From assembly GCA_028671895.1 (NCBI GenBank), contig CM053806.1, positions 18,673,001-18,737,000 of the forward strand: a stretch of 64,000 nt of DNA. The letters run 5' to 3'. Shown here one piece after another: positions 44,832 to 54,210 of the stretch (positions within the stretch are counted from its first letter, which is position 1; each line of letters opens with the position of its first letter). The DNA is from Oenanthe sinensis (Eukaryota; Streptophyta; Magnoliopsida; Apiales; Apiaceae). The translations under genes were made by a program, and so were the position numbers. A model generated the notes under the pieces. It had not been told where the DNA came from. It made no database searches and saw only the letters and a program-made list of their open reading frames with translations.

Positions 44832-47800
44832 ATGGCATCCAAAGGACAAACCTTCCAAAACTATACTTTTGCTGCCACAAACTATATTTCTTTGTTAAAT
44901 AAGACGGATGCACCTGAAGATTTTCATGTTGTCCAGGATTTTCTAGCACAAAGTTATATTGGCTATGCACTCCAGGAACCATTAAACTTTTCTGCTCAAT
45001 CTCTGGTAAGAATATGGTCCACTGCTACGTACAACAATGCTGATGATGATGAAGAACCCATTATCACATTTCAATGCAATGGAAAACACACAATTACTCC
45101 TGCTGTAGTGAGACAAGCTCTACATCTACCAGAAGTGGCTGTGTATGATGACCTTGTTGGAGATGAACAGGTCAAGGGGTTTTTCAGGTCTATAGGCTAT
45201 GGAGGAAGCCTATCAAAGTTAGGGAGCCTGACAAGACCCAATCTTCGAAGAGAATGGAGTTTTTTCTTCGATTGCATTACAAGGGCCTTCACAGGCAAAT
45301 GCACAAATTTTGATGCAATCCCACAACTAGCACAACAGATTGGGTATTCTCTGACCCATAATCTCAATTTCAATTTTCCTTGTTTAATAATTAGGCAGCT
45401 AGCTAGCAAAATTAATGATGATGTTCACACCATATACTTTGCTAGATTTCTTCAGTTAATTTTTAATTATTTGTTGCCTAATGTAAGTCTTGAGAATGAT
45501 CAGAGTTTAGCTAGTTTTTGTATGAACAAAAGAATTTTTGCTGACCTAGCTAGGAAGGACACTAAGAAAGGTAATCTCTCTCCTCTCTTTTATCCCACAT
45601 GGGTCAGGCTTCTCTTAAATCAGAGAATGCCTACCATGTATGGCAGGGATTTCATCTCAGTGGCTATGGATCAGAGTTTAGCACCCTCTGATTCAAACCC
45701 AAGCCACCCTCCAAACACTGACTCCCAAACACCTTTGCCAACCTCTACAGTCTCTCAACAGACTGTAGTTGCAAAACACACCTCTCAACAGGGTTCCAGC
45801 AAAAGGAAGGGGAAGTCAGTAACAGAATCTACTCTCAAAAAGAGGAAATTAATTGATGAAAATACAGATTCTGATGAAGAGTTCGTTTTTGCTAAAAGAA
45901 CGACAGTTGAACAGGCTTCTGAGACTGGGGCTGAGGTAAAGAAAAAGAGGAGAAGATTAGTCAAACTTGCAAACTCTGAGGCTGCAAACACTGCAGGGAT
46001 AAACTCTGATGCAGCTCTAAACTCTGACGTCCTAATCTCTGATCAGCCTAAACCTCAAGATTTAAACTCTGAAGACATTACAAACTCTGAGCCAACCACT
46101 AATGTCTTGATAAACTCTGGTGAAGCATGGGGTTGCTGGAAGGCAAATATTCCTTGGAAGGAACCTGGATTACCAGTTCCAATTGAGAACATGATTGGGC
46201 TCAAGGCTGAACAGGAGCGACAACACAATTATTTGCAAGATGGGCCATATGTCACTCCAGAGGAAGCTGGTCCTATACCAGTATCTGATTCTCCTACAAA
46301 GTCTCCAAAGCAAGTCATAAAGGAGATATCTTATGAAAGAGCAAGGGAACTGGCTGAAGAAGTAAGAAGAGAAATGGAGGCAAAGAAATCAAAGTCATCG
46401 TCAGCATCTCTTAGTTCTCAACGTTTTTCAAGAAAGAAGAAAAAGTCTGTCACTTTTGGCCAGGACACACAAGAACCTACTTCTCAAAGTGAGGTAGCAG
46501 TCCTTGAAGGGCCAGGTACACAAGAACCTATTGATCAAAGTTCAATAGAAGCCACAATTCCAGCAAGTGAAGCCAGCATTGATCAGGGGTACAATCCACA
46601 AGAACCTTCAGCTCAAAGGGTTGAAGAAGTTGTCAAGGCCCCAGCCACACAAGAACCATTCAATCAAAGTTTGGATGCAGGCACTCAATCTATTATAAAA
46701 GACATTGCTGTTGCTGATGCTGAAGGCCAATCTCTGGCAGAGTCAAGCCCACAAGAACCTTCACCTCAAAGTGGTGAAGCAGCTACAGATATGACTCAGG
46801 TCACACAAGAACCAATCATCACTCTTATGATTGCAGACCAAGACTTACATGTTAGACAGACAAACTCTGATGAAGCTCCACAGGCACACTCTGATGCTAT
46901 TTTAGTGCAACCAATTTCTACACAGCCCATGGAGACTCCATCTACAACTTCAAAGGATCAAGGTATAAACTCTGACTTTTCTTCAGAACTTACATTCTCT
47001 GATTGCATAAGTTCAGAATTTATGTTTCCTACATTTACTGCTGGGATGATCATGGATAGTCCTAAAAAGGATACCCCTATTCATGTGACTACAGATATCC
47101 TTTCTCAGCCACCTCTTATTTCTGTAGGACATTGTGTGTTGAACCTTTCTGGTGCGTCTGAGGTAAAATGTGTGGAAAACAGAATTAATGAGAGGCAGAC
47201 ACAGGATCTGGCAAAAGGAGAGGTAGAATTGAGAAAGAAGTTAGTTACTTCTAGTGAGCAAAATCTAACTATTGAAAGTTATGATATGTGTGATGTGAGA
47301 AGTAATGAGATTACTTTAAAAAATCAGAGTGATTTAGGGTGTTCTGTTATTTGTGCAGGTACTCAGAGTTTACCTATTTCTGCAAACTCTGATGCTGTGC
47401 CAAACACTGCTGAATTATTAAATTCTGATGGAAAGGACTCAGATTCTGATGATGTGATTTTTGCTGATGAAGTAGTCACAGATCTCTCCATTCCCTTCAC
47501 ACAGCGGTATAACACCAAAAGGTGGCCTGTCAACTCTTATGATGCACTTGACAGATTGCAAATGGCTTATCCTGATTACATGGTGGTGGAAAATCTCAAA
47601 GGTCAAATTGAGGCTGATCTAAATGCAGAGGGTGTCAGAAGGGATTTCTCTTCTACTCCAAAGACTTCAACTGAAGATTACCTTACCTCTCACAGACAAG
47701 AAATCTGGGATTTCTCTTGGAAGTTTCCTGAGGCAAATATTCCATGGCCTCATGTTATTGACTTGGTCCATAAAGCTGATAAAGAAATAAACTCTCCAGA

Positions 47801-49469
47801 ACTCAAGACACTCTTGAAGGCATCCACCATAATGACCAAAGGACTTAAGAGTGAAGTTAGTGGTCTTAAGGACTTTGTCACTAAATCTACAGCAGCTGTT
47901 GAATCTAACTTCTCTACTTCTCAGAATTCTTTAGGCATGAAGATAAAGAACATTTCAGACAAGCAGAATGCTTTGGAATCCAAGGTTGATGAGATTTCTG
48001 TCTCTGTCACTTCTATGCAGGGCATGCTCACAAACTTCGTTCAACTTTTTACTGAGCACATTGGGAATGATGTTAGAAAGGGGGGGAAGGGTTCAGACAA
48101 ATGCAAAGAGGATGAAATTCTAAACTCTGACAAACCTGATGATGAAGATCATGGGAGTCATAAGGAAGGAAAGCAAACTCTGATAAGACAAACTCTGACA
48201 ACCTCACAAACTCTGATGACATCAAAGTCTGATGTAAACTCTGACGACAAGCAAACTCTGATAGATGCTGATTTGGAATTAGCAAAAAGGCTTGAAGAAG
48301 AAGATAAGCCTGAGAGGATTGAAGAACAAAACTTAAAAGATGCAGAACTGGCAAAGAAAATGTTTGAAGAAGAAAATCCAGGAATGGATCCTGTTGCTGT
48401 GGAAGCTGAACTGAAAAAGTCTGGAAATGAAAATGCTCAAGAAAAGAAGAAGAGAAAATATGTGAAAAAGGCACCTGCTCAAAAGAAGAAGTCAGAATCC
48501 AAGCCTACTCAAATCAAATCTGTTGAAGTTCCTAAGATAATTGATCAACCAAAACAAGTCTCAGAAATTCAAACCAGATCATCCTCAAGAATTCAACAAA
48601 AAGCTCAAACCAAACCACAAACATCTCTTACTATGATGGGAACAACTTTTCTACCAGGTGGATCTAGGTTTGATGTTGAAGAAGAAGATCATCAACCATC
48701 TCTGATCAGAAAGAAAAAGTCTGATCCTCTGTGGACTACAACTCAAACTCTGACACTCAATGCCAGGCTTGGAAACAACAAGGGTGGTATTGGTGATACA
48801 CATGCTAAGATCTACAGAGGTGAAGCAAACATCTTCAGAGATCCTTATTCATTAAAAGATAAACCTGAAGAAGAGCTGTCTCAAGAACATCTTGACAAAT
48901 TAATATCTGTTAACATAGTGAAAGATAGTTTTGATGGAGCTCAAGCTAAGGAGAAGCTTCTGTATTTTCTAGAAGATGGGAGAGTTTTGAAGATTGCTGA
49001 AGAAAATCTGAAGGATAAGGCATCTAAAGAACTTGAACATGTTCTATATCTGCTCAATGATGAAAATGAAGCAACTTCAAAGTGGAGAAAGATTCTTGAA
49101 AGAAAAATAGCTGAAAAGAAGAAGAGTGAAAGATTGATGATGATAAAGTCTGAAGATTATGAGTTTGGGTATTTACTTGAAGATGGAACAAGAAGAGCTA
49201 TGAGAAAGGGAGATGCAAAGGTCAAGATGGTGTTAGGGATTCCTACACTAATTTTAAATCCTGATGGAATGAAGACCTGTTGCATTGTCTTAGATGAAAG
49301 GATGGAAAGGTCATCAATTTATGCTCTAAGGGCTGCAATATTTCAAATAGATGATTCTTCTGAAAACATGAAGGAATTGAAGGAGAAGCTTGTTGACTTA
49401 CTGAAAAATGCTGAAGAAAAGCTCCTAAGTCAATTTCTGAAAGAAGAATTATTTTACAGAAGAATCTAA
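44832..49469 (+). CDS. Sirevirus C third ORF, 1545 residues, unknown function (env-like position)
   Basis: Open from ATG 44832 (TTTCAATGGC context) to TAA. Residues 1-280 form a globular domain (FLAQSYIGYALQEPLNFSAQ; NGKHTITPAVVRQALHLPEV; EWSFFFDCITRAFTGKC) known from many plant retroelement proteins but without an assigned activity. Next come basic and acidic disordered stretches rich in NSD, and six degenerate T/PQEPxxQS repeats (about 550-680). A conserved-looking segment with QRYNTKRWPVNSYDALDRLQ, a coiled-coil-like region (about 1010-1080) and charged K/E-rich stretches follow. The last ~250 residues look structured (KIYRGEANIFRDPYSLKDK; LLYFLEDGRVLKIAEEN). No clear signal peptide or transmembrane fusion features were seen, so 'envelope' is not supported. 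Length is unusual; Sirevirus third ORFs are commonly 400-700 residues. Confidence 0.85.
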   Translation: MASKGQTFQNYTFAATNYISLLNKTDAPEDFHVVQDFLAQSYIGYALQEPLNFSAQSLVRIWSTATYNNADDDEEPIITFQCNGKHTITPAVVRQALHLPEVAVYDDLVGDEQVKGFFRSIGYGGSLSKLGSLTRPNLRREWSFFFDCITRAFTGKCTNFDAIPQLAQQIGYSLTHNLNFNFPCLIIRQLASKINDDVHTIYFARFLQLIFNYLLPNVSLENDQSLASFCMNKRIFADLARKDTKKGNLSPLFYPTWVRLLLNQRMPTMYGRDFISVAMDQSLAPSDSNPSHPPNTDSQTPLPTSTVSQQTVVAKHTSQQGSSKRKGKSVTESTLKKRKLIDENTDSDEEFVFAKRTTVEQASETGAEVKKKRRRLVKLANSEAANTAGINSDAALNSDVLISDQPKPQDLNSEDITNSEPTTNVLINSGEAWGCWKANIPWKEPGLPVPIENMIGLKAEQERQHNYLQDGPYVTPEEAGPIPVSDSPTKSPKQVIKEISYERARELAEEVRREMEAKKSKSSSASLSSQRFSRKKKKSVTFGQDTQEPTSQSEVAVLEGPGTQEPIDQSSIEATIPASEASIDQGYNPQEPSAQRVEEVVKAPATQEPFNQSLDAGTQSIIKDIAVADAEGQSLAESSPQEPSPQSGEAATDMTQVTQEPIITLMIADQDLHVRQTNSDEAPQAHSDAILVQPISTQPMETPSTTSKDQGINSDFSSELTFSDCISSEFMFPTFTAGMIMDSPKKDTPIHVTTDILSQPPLISVGHCVLNLSGASEVKCVENRINERQTQDLAKGEVELRKKLVTSSEQNLTIESYDMCDVRSNEITLKNQSDLGCSVICAGTQSLPISANSDAVPNTAELLNSDGKDSDSDDVIFADEVVTDLSIPFTQRYNTKRWPVNSYDALDRLQMAYPDYMVVENLKGQIEADLNAEGVRRDFSSTPKTSTEDYLTSHRQEIWDFSWKFPEANIPWPHVIDLVHKADKEINSPELKTLLKASTIMTKGLKSEVSGLKDFVTKSTAAVESNFSTSQNSLGMKIKNISDKQNALESKVDEISVSVTSMQGMLTNFVQLFTEHIGNDVRKGGKGSDKCKEDEILNSDKPDDEDHGSHKEGKQTLIRQTLTTSQTLMTSKSDVNSDDKQTLIDADLELAKRLEEEDKPERIEEQNLKDAELAKKMFEEENPGMDPVAVEAELKKSGNENAQEKKKRKYVKKAPAQKKKSESKPTQIKSVEVPKIIDQPKQVSEIQTRSSSRIQQKAQTKPQTSLTMMGTTFLPGGSRFDVEEEDHQPSLIRKKKSDPLWTTTQTLTLNARLGNNKGGIGDTHAKIYRGEANIFRDPYSLKDKPEEELSQEHLDKLISVNIVKDSFDGAQAKEKLLYFLEDGRVLKIAEENLKDKASKELEHVLYLLNDENEATSKWRKILERKIAEKKKSERLMMIKSEDYEFGYLLEDGTRRAMRKGDAKVKMVLGIPTLILNPDGMKTCCIVLDERMERSSIYALRAAIFQIDDSSENMKELKEKLVDLLKNAEEKLLSQFLKEELFYRRI

Positions 49470-49560
49470 GTCTAAAAAGGGTAAATAAACTCTGGTGCAT
49501 TTGTCTTGTATTTCTGACATCATAAGTGAAATTTATGTTTTAATTATTAAAGCATAAATT

Positions 49561-49569
49561 GGGGGAGAT
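49561..49569 (+). other. Polypurine tract of Sirevirus C
   Basis: GGGGGAGAT immediately before the 3' LTR TG. Confidence 0.85.
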
Positions 49570-50107
49570 TGTTAGGAATGCAAACACTGGTGATTGTCAG
49601 AGATTACTAAACAGAGTTTATGCTGACGTCATCAGCGTTTAAGGAAGCTGTCGGTCAGAGTTTACTCTACCAGAGAATACTCAATCAGAGTTTACTCTAA
49701 CAGAGAATGCTCAAATCAGAGAATGACAAACCGACAGAGTTTAGCTCCAGAGTTTATCAGAAAAGGAAACAGACAAATCAGAGTCTGATTTGGATAGTAA
49801 GAAGGAATTCAAGTGCAAGTCAAATTACCTTATTAAATCTATTCTTATCATAATCTGTTTTGTAATTGTATTTGTAGCTGTGTCTATATAAACACAGAGA
49901 TAGGTTATAATTAAATATCGAATTCATAAAAGCAATATCTTGTAACCTAGCAGCTCTTAAGAACTTAATATCTTGAGAGAGTTTTGTATTCAAGTTCATT
50001 ATTAATACAAAACAGTATTCCATTCAATATACTTGTGTTCATAATCGATTTACAGGCACTATTACATTCAACCCCCTTCTGTAATAGATTGATTATTCTG
50101 GGAAACA
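49570..50107 (+). repeat. Sirevirus C 3' LTR
   Basis: 538 bp. I found no difference from 38019-38556 on reading both. Confidence 0.97.
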
Positions 50108-50112
50108 TAAAA

Positions 50113-50860
50113 TTTTAAAATTTTAAAAAAATTCTTATTCTGATTTCAAAAAAATTTTAAAAAAATTATTTTCAAATTTTAATCTGATTTTAAAATTTTT
50201 TTAAAAAAATTCTGATTTTAAAATTTTGAAAAAATTCTTATTCTGATTTTAAAATTTAAAAAAAAAATATTTTCAAATCTTAATCTGATTTTAAAATTTT
50301 TTTTAAAAAAATCCGATTTTAAAATTTTAAATTTTTAAAAAAATTCTTATTCTGATTTTAAAATTAAAAAAAAAATTATTTTCAAATCTTAATATGATTT
50401 TAAAATTTTTAAAAAAAAATTCTGATTTTAAAATTTTTAAAAAATTCTTATTCTGATTTTAAAATTTAAAAAAAAAATTATTTTCAAATCTTAATCTGAT
50501 TTTAAAATTTTTTTAAAAAAAATCTGATTTTAAAATTTTAAAATTTTTAAAAAATTCTTATTCTAATTTTAAAATTTAAAAAAAAAATTATTTTCAAATC
50601 TTAATATGATTTTAAAATTTTTTTAAAAAAATTCTGATTTTAAAATTTTTAAAAAATTCTTATTCTGATTTTAAAATTTAAAAAAAAATTATTTTCAAAT
50701 CTTAATCTGATTTTAAAATTTAAAAAAAAATTCTTATTCTGATTTTAAAATTAAAAAAAAAATATTTTCAAATCTTAATCTGATTTTAAAATTTTAAAAA
50801 AAAAATTCTGATTTTAAAATTTTAAAAAAATCTTAGTCTGATTTTAAATAAATTCTGAAT
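50113..50860. repeat. A/T-rich minisatellite in the right arm of the MULE-type element
   Basis: About ten imperfect units of roughly 60-80 bp built from TTCTTATTCTGATTTTAAAA and TATTTTCAAATCTTAATCTG. Shorter related units occur in the left arm (37880-38018). Confidence 0.85.
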
Positions 50861-51030
50861 ATATATTTAATATTTTCTGTTAAAATTTAACGTTTTCCGT
50901 TAGTCAACTTGTGTTGACTAACGGCAGTGTCATCACTGTCAACTAGAGTGGTGCAAATGAGATGCCGATAACTAGAGTGACTAATCTGGTACCAGCCTCT
51001 CACTTCAATGAGCACTTTGAGATTTAACCC

Positions 51031-51250
51031 GTTTTGATTTTATATCAGAGCCATGTTACATCCTTTACGAGGTTATATTGCACTGGTTTTGGTATGTACG
51101 AGGTTATGTTGCACTGGTTTTGGTATATTCTGCCTATTGCTACAAGGGACCAGTTAATCTTTGTTCTATTATGTACATATCTATGACCTCTGTTTCACAT
51201 AAATCTTGTTTCCATCAAAGTAGAAATTACTTGCTTCTTAGTTTGTATAG
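51031..51250 (+). other. Intron of the Smr pseudogene, right part
   Basis: Starts with the second target copy GTTTTGATT. It contains a short direct repeat (GAGGTTATRTTGCACTGGTT, twice near 51070-51120) and ends in a TTGTATAG acceptor. Confidence 0.5.
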
Positions 51251-51560
51251 GCACGGAAAGCATATCGGGTTGGTAAGAAGGCATTGGCTACAGAAATGAG
51301 CATGAAAGGACAGCTGCACAACATGCAGATTAAGACAGCTCATGCCAAAGCTTAAGATTTCTGTTTATCAACAAAATTTTATTCTCTCACTGCTTTTCTT
51401 AAGATTAGTGCCCTGCAGGTTCGCATGTGTTGGAACGGGCCAGCATACCAGAGGCTCTCAGCCTCCTTCCGACTGCCGTCAGCGCACTTGCTTGAGGAAA
51501 GAAACTCCAGTGAGATCCAGCCAGGGGCAGGGCTGCTCGGAGTTGTGTGATACTGATTAT
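51251..51560 (+). pseudogene. Smr/DUF1771-type gene fragment, downstream exons
   Basis: After the acceptor at 51250 the frame reads ARKAYRVGKKALATEMSMKG and QLHNMQIKTAHAKA, the core of DUF1771 (an RNA-silencing/RNA-quality-associated domain in plants). It then hits TAA. A shifted frame carries on as KISVYQQN. At about 51425-51550 a VGTGQHTRGS match to the Smr domain is followed, in another frame, by RLPSAHLLEE and a QPGAGLLGVV ending. This matches the C-terminus of plant Smr proteins (GTGxHTKGSxxPxRLP...LLEE...PGLLRVVIY). At least two frameshifts make it a pseudogene. It continues 36466-36709. Confidence 0.65.
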
Positions 51561-51827
51561 TGGTTTTTAATCAAAGTTTTACCTGTAATGATATAGTTTT
51601 TAATCAAAGATTCTTGAATTATCAATGGGGTAATTCAAGAATATTATTGTTGATTTTAATATTTTTTTATTGGTCATATTGGTTTTGGTTGATATAGAAA
51701 GATGAAAAAACAATGGGAAAAAAGTAGTTGATCTTGATTTATTTAAAATTGATGTTTTTATATCTTGTTGAATTTGGTTCGTTTTGGGTTTTGGTTGATT
51801 AAAAGAAGATGGATAAAAAAATTCTCG
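51561..51827. other. Spacer
   Basis: A/T-rich, no gene recognised. Confidence 0.4.
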
Positions 51828-52105
51828 CCTTACTCTATATAACATAGCGCACGTAACTGGGGCAAAAAAAACTATGACAAAAATTTATGACCTTACTCTA
51901 TATTATTACTCTATATTATATAGAGTAAGTAACTCGGACAAAAAAAAATTAAGGCAAAAATAAGACAATTTTTTTTTTGACTTTACTCTATATTATATAG
52001 CGCAAGTACCTGAGATAAAAAAAACTAAGACAAAAATTTCTCGTCTTACGCTATATATTAGCACGTAAGCTTTTTCCCGTTTACGTTGTATAATATATAT
52101 AGCGT
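51828..52105. repeat. TTACTCTATATTATATAG-type direct repeats
   Basis: Three to four imperfect units of 60-90 bp. Each has CTTACTCTATATTATATAG-like sequence followed by a GAGACAAAAAAAACTAAGAC-like stretch, and GCGCAAGTA in some. The short palindrome CTATATTATATAG recurs in each. Confidence 0.75.
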
Positions 52106-52843
52106 AAGCTTTTAACCCTCTGAACGAGTTCTTTAGATAATAAAAATATATATAAATATTTATGCTGATCAGTGTTATAAAAAGCGTGAATCGAAATCAG
52201 TTGTTGAAGGGATCGAACATAGATTAATCGGATAATCGGATATTAATCGGAATGATTAATTGGATCATTAATCGGAATCAATTTAATATTATTTTTTATA
52301 CATAAGATAGATTTAAGTAATTATATAATAAAATCTTAAAATAAGAGAGAACAAACTTTCAAGTTAAATATTTGAATTTATTATAAAATTATATATATAT
52401 ATATATCTAAATTTTGACTGATTAATTCCGATTTTTGACCTATTTATTCGATTTTGACTGATATTTATAAAAAACATTTTTTTAACCCTATTAATATAAA
52501 ATCAGTTTGAAAAATCACTAAACATCGATTAATTGACGATTAATCGTGATTAGTCACCGTCTTTTACAATAAAAGTTGTATTATATAACATATACGCTGT
52601 ATAATACGGTGTAACCATATATTTTTTTAATCTCCACCCTTGATTTTAAATTCTAGATATTAGATGAGTTGGTTTTTTAAACAGATTTACACCTACTTTA
52701 AAATACAAACGCTGCATTATATGAATTTGACTTGTTCAACTTTTATGGCACCAGCACGAGTCATCTCAACAACCAACCACCCAACCAAAACACAAAAACA
52801 CAACCTCATCACATTCATTTCTCACCCTACCTTAACAAAAAAA
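52106..52843 (+). other. Upstream region of the hydrolase gene with an inverted-repeat MITE-like piece
   Basis: At 52190-52560, pieces of GATTAATCGGA and its inverse (CCGATTTTTGACC, GATTAATCGTGATTAG) suggest a small degenerate MITE. I cannot fix its ends. The last ~100 bp is C/A-rich, like a 5' UTR. Confidence 0.4.
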
Positions 52844-54210
52844 ATGGGATGTTGTCCTTGCCTGAGCTTGACGTCATTATACGGCAGGTACCTCCGTCGG
52901 TGCCTCATCTCCGCCGGCCTCACCTCTAAACACATTCTCATCGACGATCAAACCCGAATCCATTTATGGGCCCCCAAAGCAACCACCTCCGAGGAGCCCA
53001 TCCTTCCCAAACCCGCTGTCCTCCTGATCCACGGTTTCGGCCCATCGGCCATGTGGCAATGGCGCATGCAAGCAGTGTTCCTGTCTAAAATCTTCGATGT
53101 CTATCTCCCTGACCTAGTCTTTTTTGGCGAATCATTCACGACTGGGCCTGACAGGTCCGAGATCTTTCAGGCCCAGTGCATGGCCAAGATGATGGAGAAG
53201 CTGGGTGTGGAGAGTTACTCGGTGGTGGGGACGAGTTATGGAGGGTTTGTAGCGTATAGAATGGCGCATATGGTAGCGGAGAGAGTTGACAAGGTGGTGA
53301 TCGCCAGTTCTGGGGTGAATATGAGATTGAAGGATAATCAAGATTTGATTCAAAGAGCTAATATGGACAGGATTGAGGAGGTTATGTTGCCTAACACGGC
53401 GGCGCAGCTGCGGAGATTGATGGCCTTGGCTGTTTTCCGCCCACTGCGCTTGCCGGATTTCTTCTTGAATGATTTTATTCAGGTAACTTAATTCGCACTT
53501 TATTTATAATTAATTATTATTATTATTATTATTCAAAAATTTATAATGTTCAAGGTAATATTCGAATTTTGGATAAATCCATGGTTATCGTGGAATATTT
53601 ATAATCTGTTTAAAAATTAGGTTGTTTTGACATTTTAAAATTTGATTAAACAACATAGTTAAATAATTAGATGCATATATTTTAAATTTGAATTTCAAAT
53701 TAGTCATATATAAGGTATAAATTTAAAAATTAAAATATTCATTATTTTAAGTATTGGAGATTTGCAAATTAAAATCGATTTTTTAAGTGTATATATATAA
53801 ATTTATGACTAGCTTCCAAAATAGGTGATCAAACTTTTTGATTTTAAAGAATTAGACAGGAATCTAGTGCTATATTGAATTACTTATCTTATTTATTATT
53901 ATCGCGTCAAGAGGACCCCGACCACAATACACAAAATTGCAAAGCTACCGGGCAGAACGCTAACAAACAAGTAATCATAAACTAATATAAAAGTGTTGTT
54001 TTGTTTGTTTAATTCATATATCAAATTATATAACTGATGAAGCGGTTAGAACATGACAAATATCAGTGAAGAACGTACAGCAAAAAAAGTGATTAATGAT
54101 ATCTATAATCGCAGAAACTGTACAACGAAAATAGAGAGGAGAAGTTAGAATTATTGAAGGGATTGACAATCGGACAGAGCGACGTCGTCAACTTGTCTCC
54201 TATTAAGCAG
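52844..54210 (+). CDS. Plant alpha/beta-hydrolase, first two exons (last exon not found)
   Basis: Exon 1 is 52844-53482 (213 codons, donor CAG|GTAACT). Exon 2 is 54115-54210 (32 codons, acceptor GCAG, donor CAG|GTATCT). Both are phase 0. The oxyanion motif HGFG is at residues 63-66 and the nucleophile elbow GTSYGG has Ser at 131. Exon 2 ends NREEKLELLKGLTIGQSD and NLSPIKQ, as in plant hydrolases whose third exon starts with a VLIIWGE-like strand and carries the catalytic Asp and His. That exon is not visible to 64000, so the gene is either truncated or has a very long last intron. I chose the MGCCPC start because relatives begin with a short Cys-containing MG-start; an in-frame upstream ATG at 52664 adds unconserved sequence. 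Substrate unknown. Confidence 0.75.

Larger units (their letters stand above)
38019..50107 (+). mobile_element. Sirevirus C: complete, apparently coding-competent Ty1/copia element, 12.1 kb
   Basis: Two 538-bp LTRs that look identical (TGTTAGGAATGC...GGGAAACA) flank a PBS, gag, pol, a long third ORF and a polypurine tract. The target duplication TAAAA is exact at 38014-38018 and 50108-50112. All three ORFs are open end to end. Identical LTRs mean very recent insertion. The motif AAACTCTGA and its reverse complement occur dozens of times in LTRs, coding and non-coding parts. Order PR-IN-RT-RH, post-pol ORF, and several gag zinc knuckles fit a Sirevirus. Confidence 0.97.
37687..51030. mobile_element. 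MULE-type inverted-repeat element (arms at 37687-38018 and 50113-51030) hosting Sirevirus C
   Basis: The left end CGGGTTAAATCTCAAAGTGC and the following ~130 bp are repeated inverted at about 50895-51030, ending GCACTTTGAGATTTAACCC. The flanks GTTTTGATT(C) and GTTTTGATT(T) form a 9-10-bp target duplication typical of Mutator-like elements. The inner arms are very A/T-rich repeats of CTGATTTTAAA. No transposase is visible outside the inserted retrotransposon, so it was a non-autonomous element before Sirevirus C landed in it. Confidence 0.8.

Noticed and set aside
44832..49469. Retroviral-type envelope gene
   Set aside because: The position fits the 'env-like' label, but no signal peptide, cleavage site or fusion/transmembrane pattern is visible.
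52664..52843. Upstream in-frame extension of the hydrolase from ATG 52664
   Set aside because: It reads through low-complexity UTR-like DNA and has no resemblance to family N-termini; MGCCPC at 52844 fits better.
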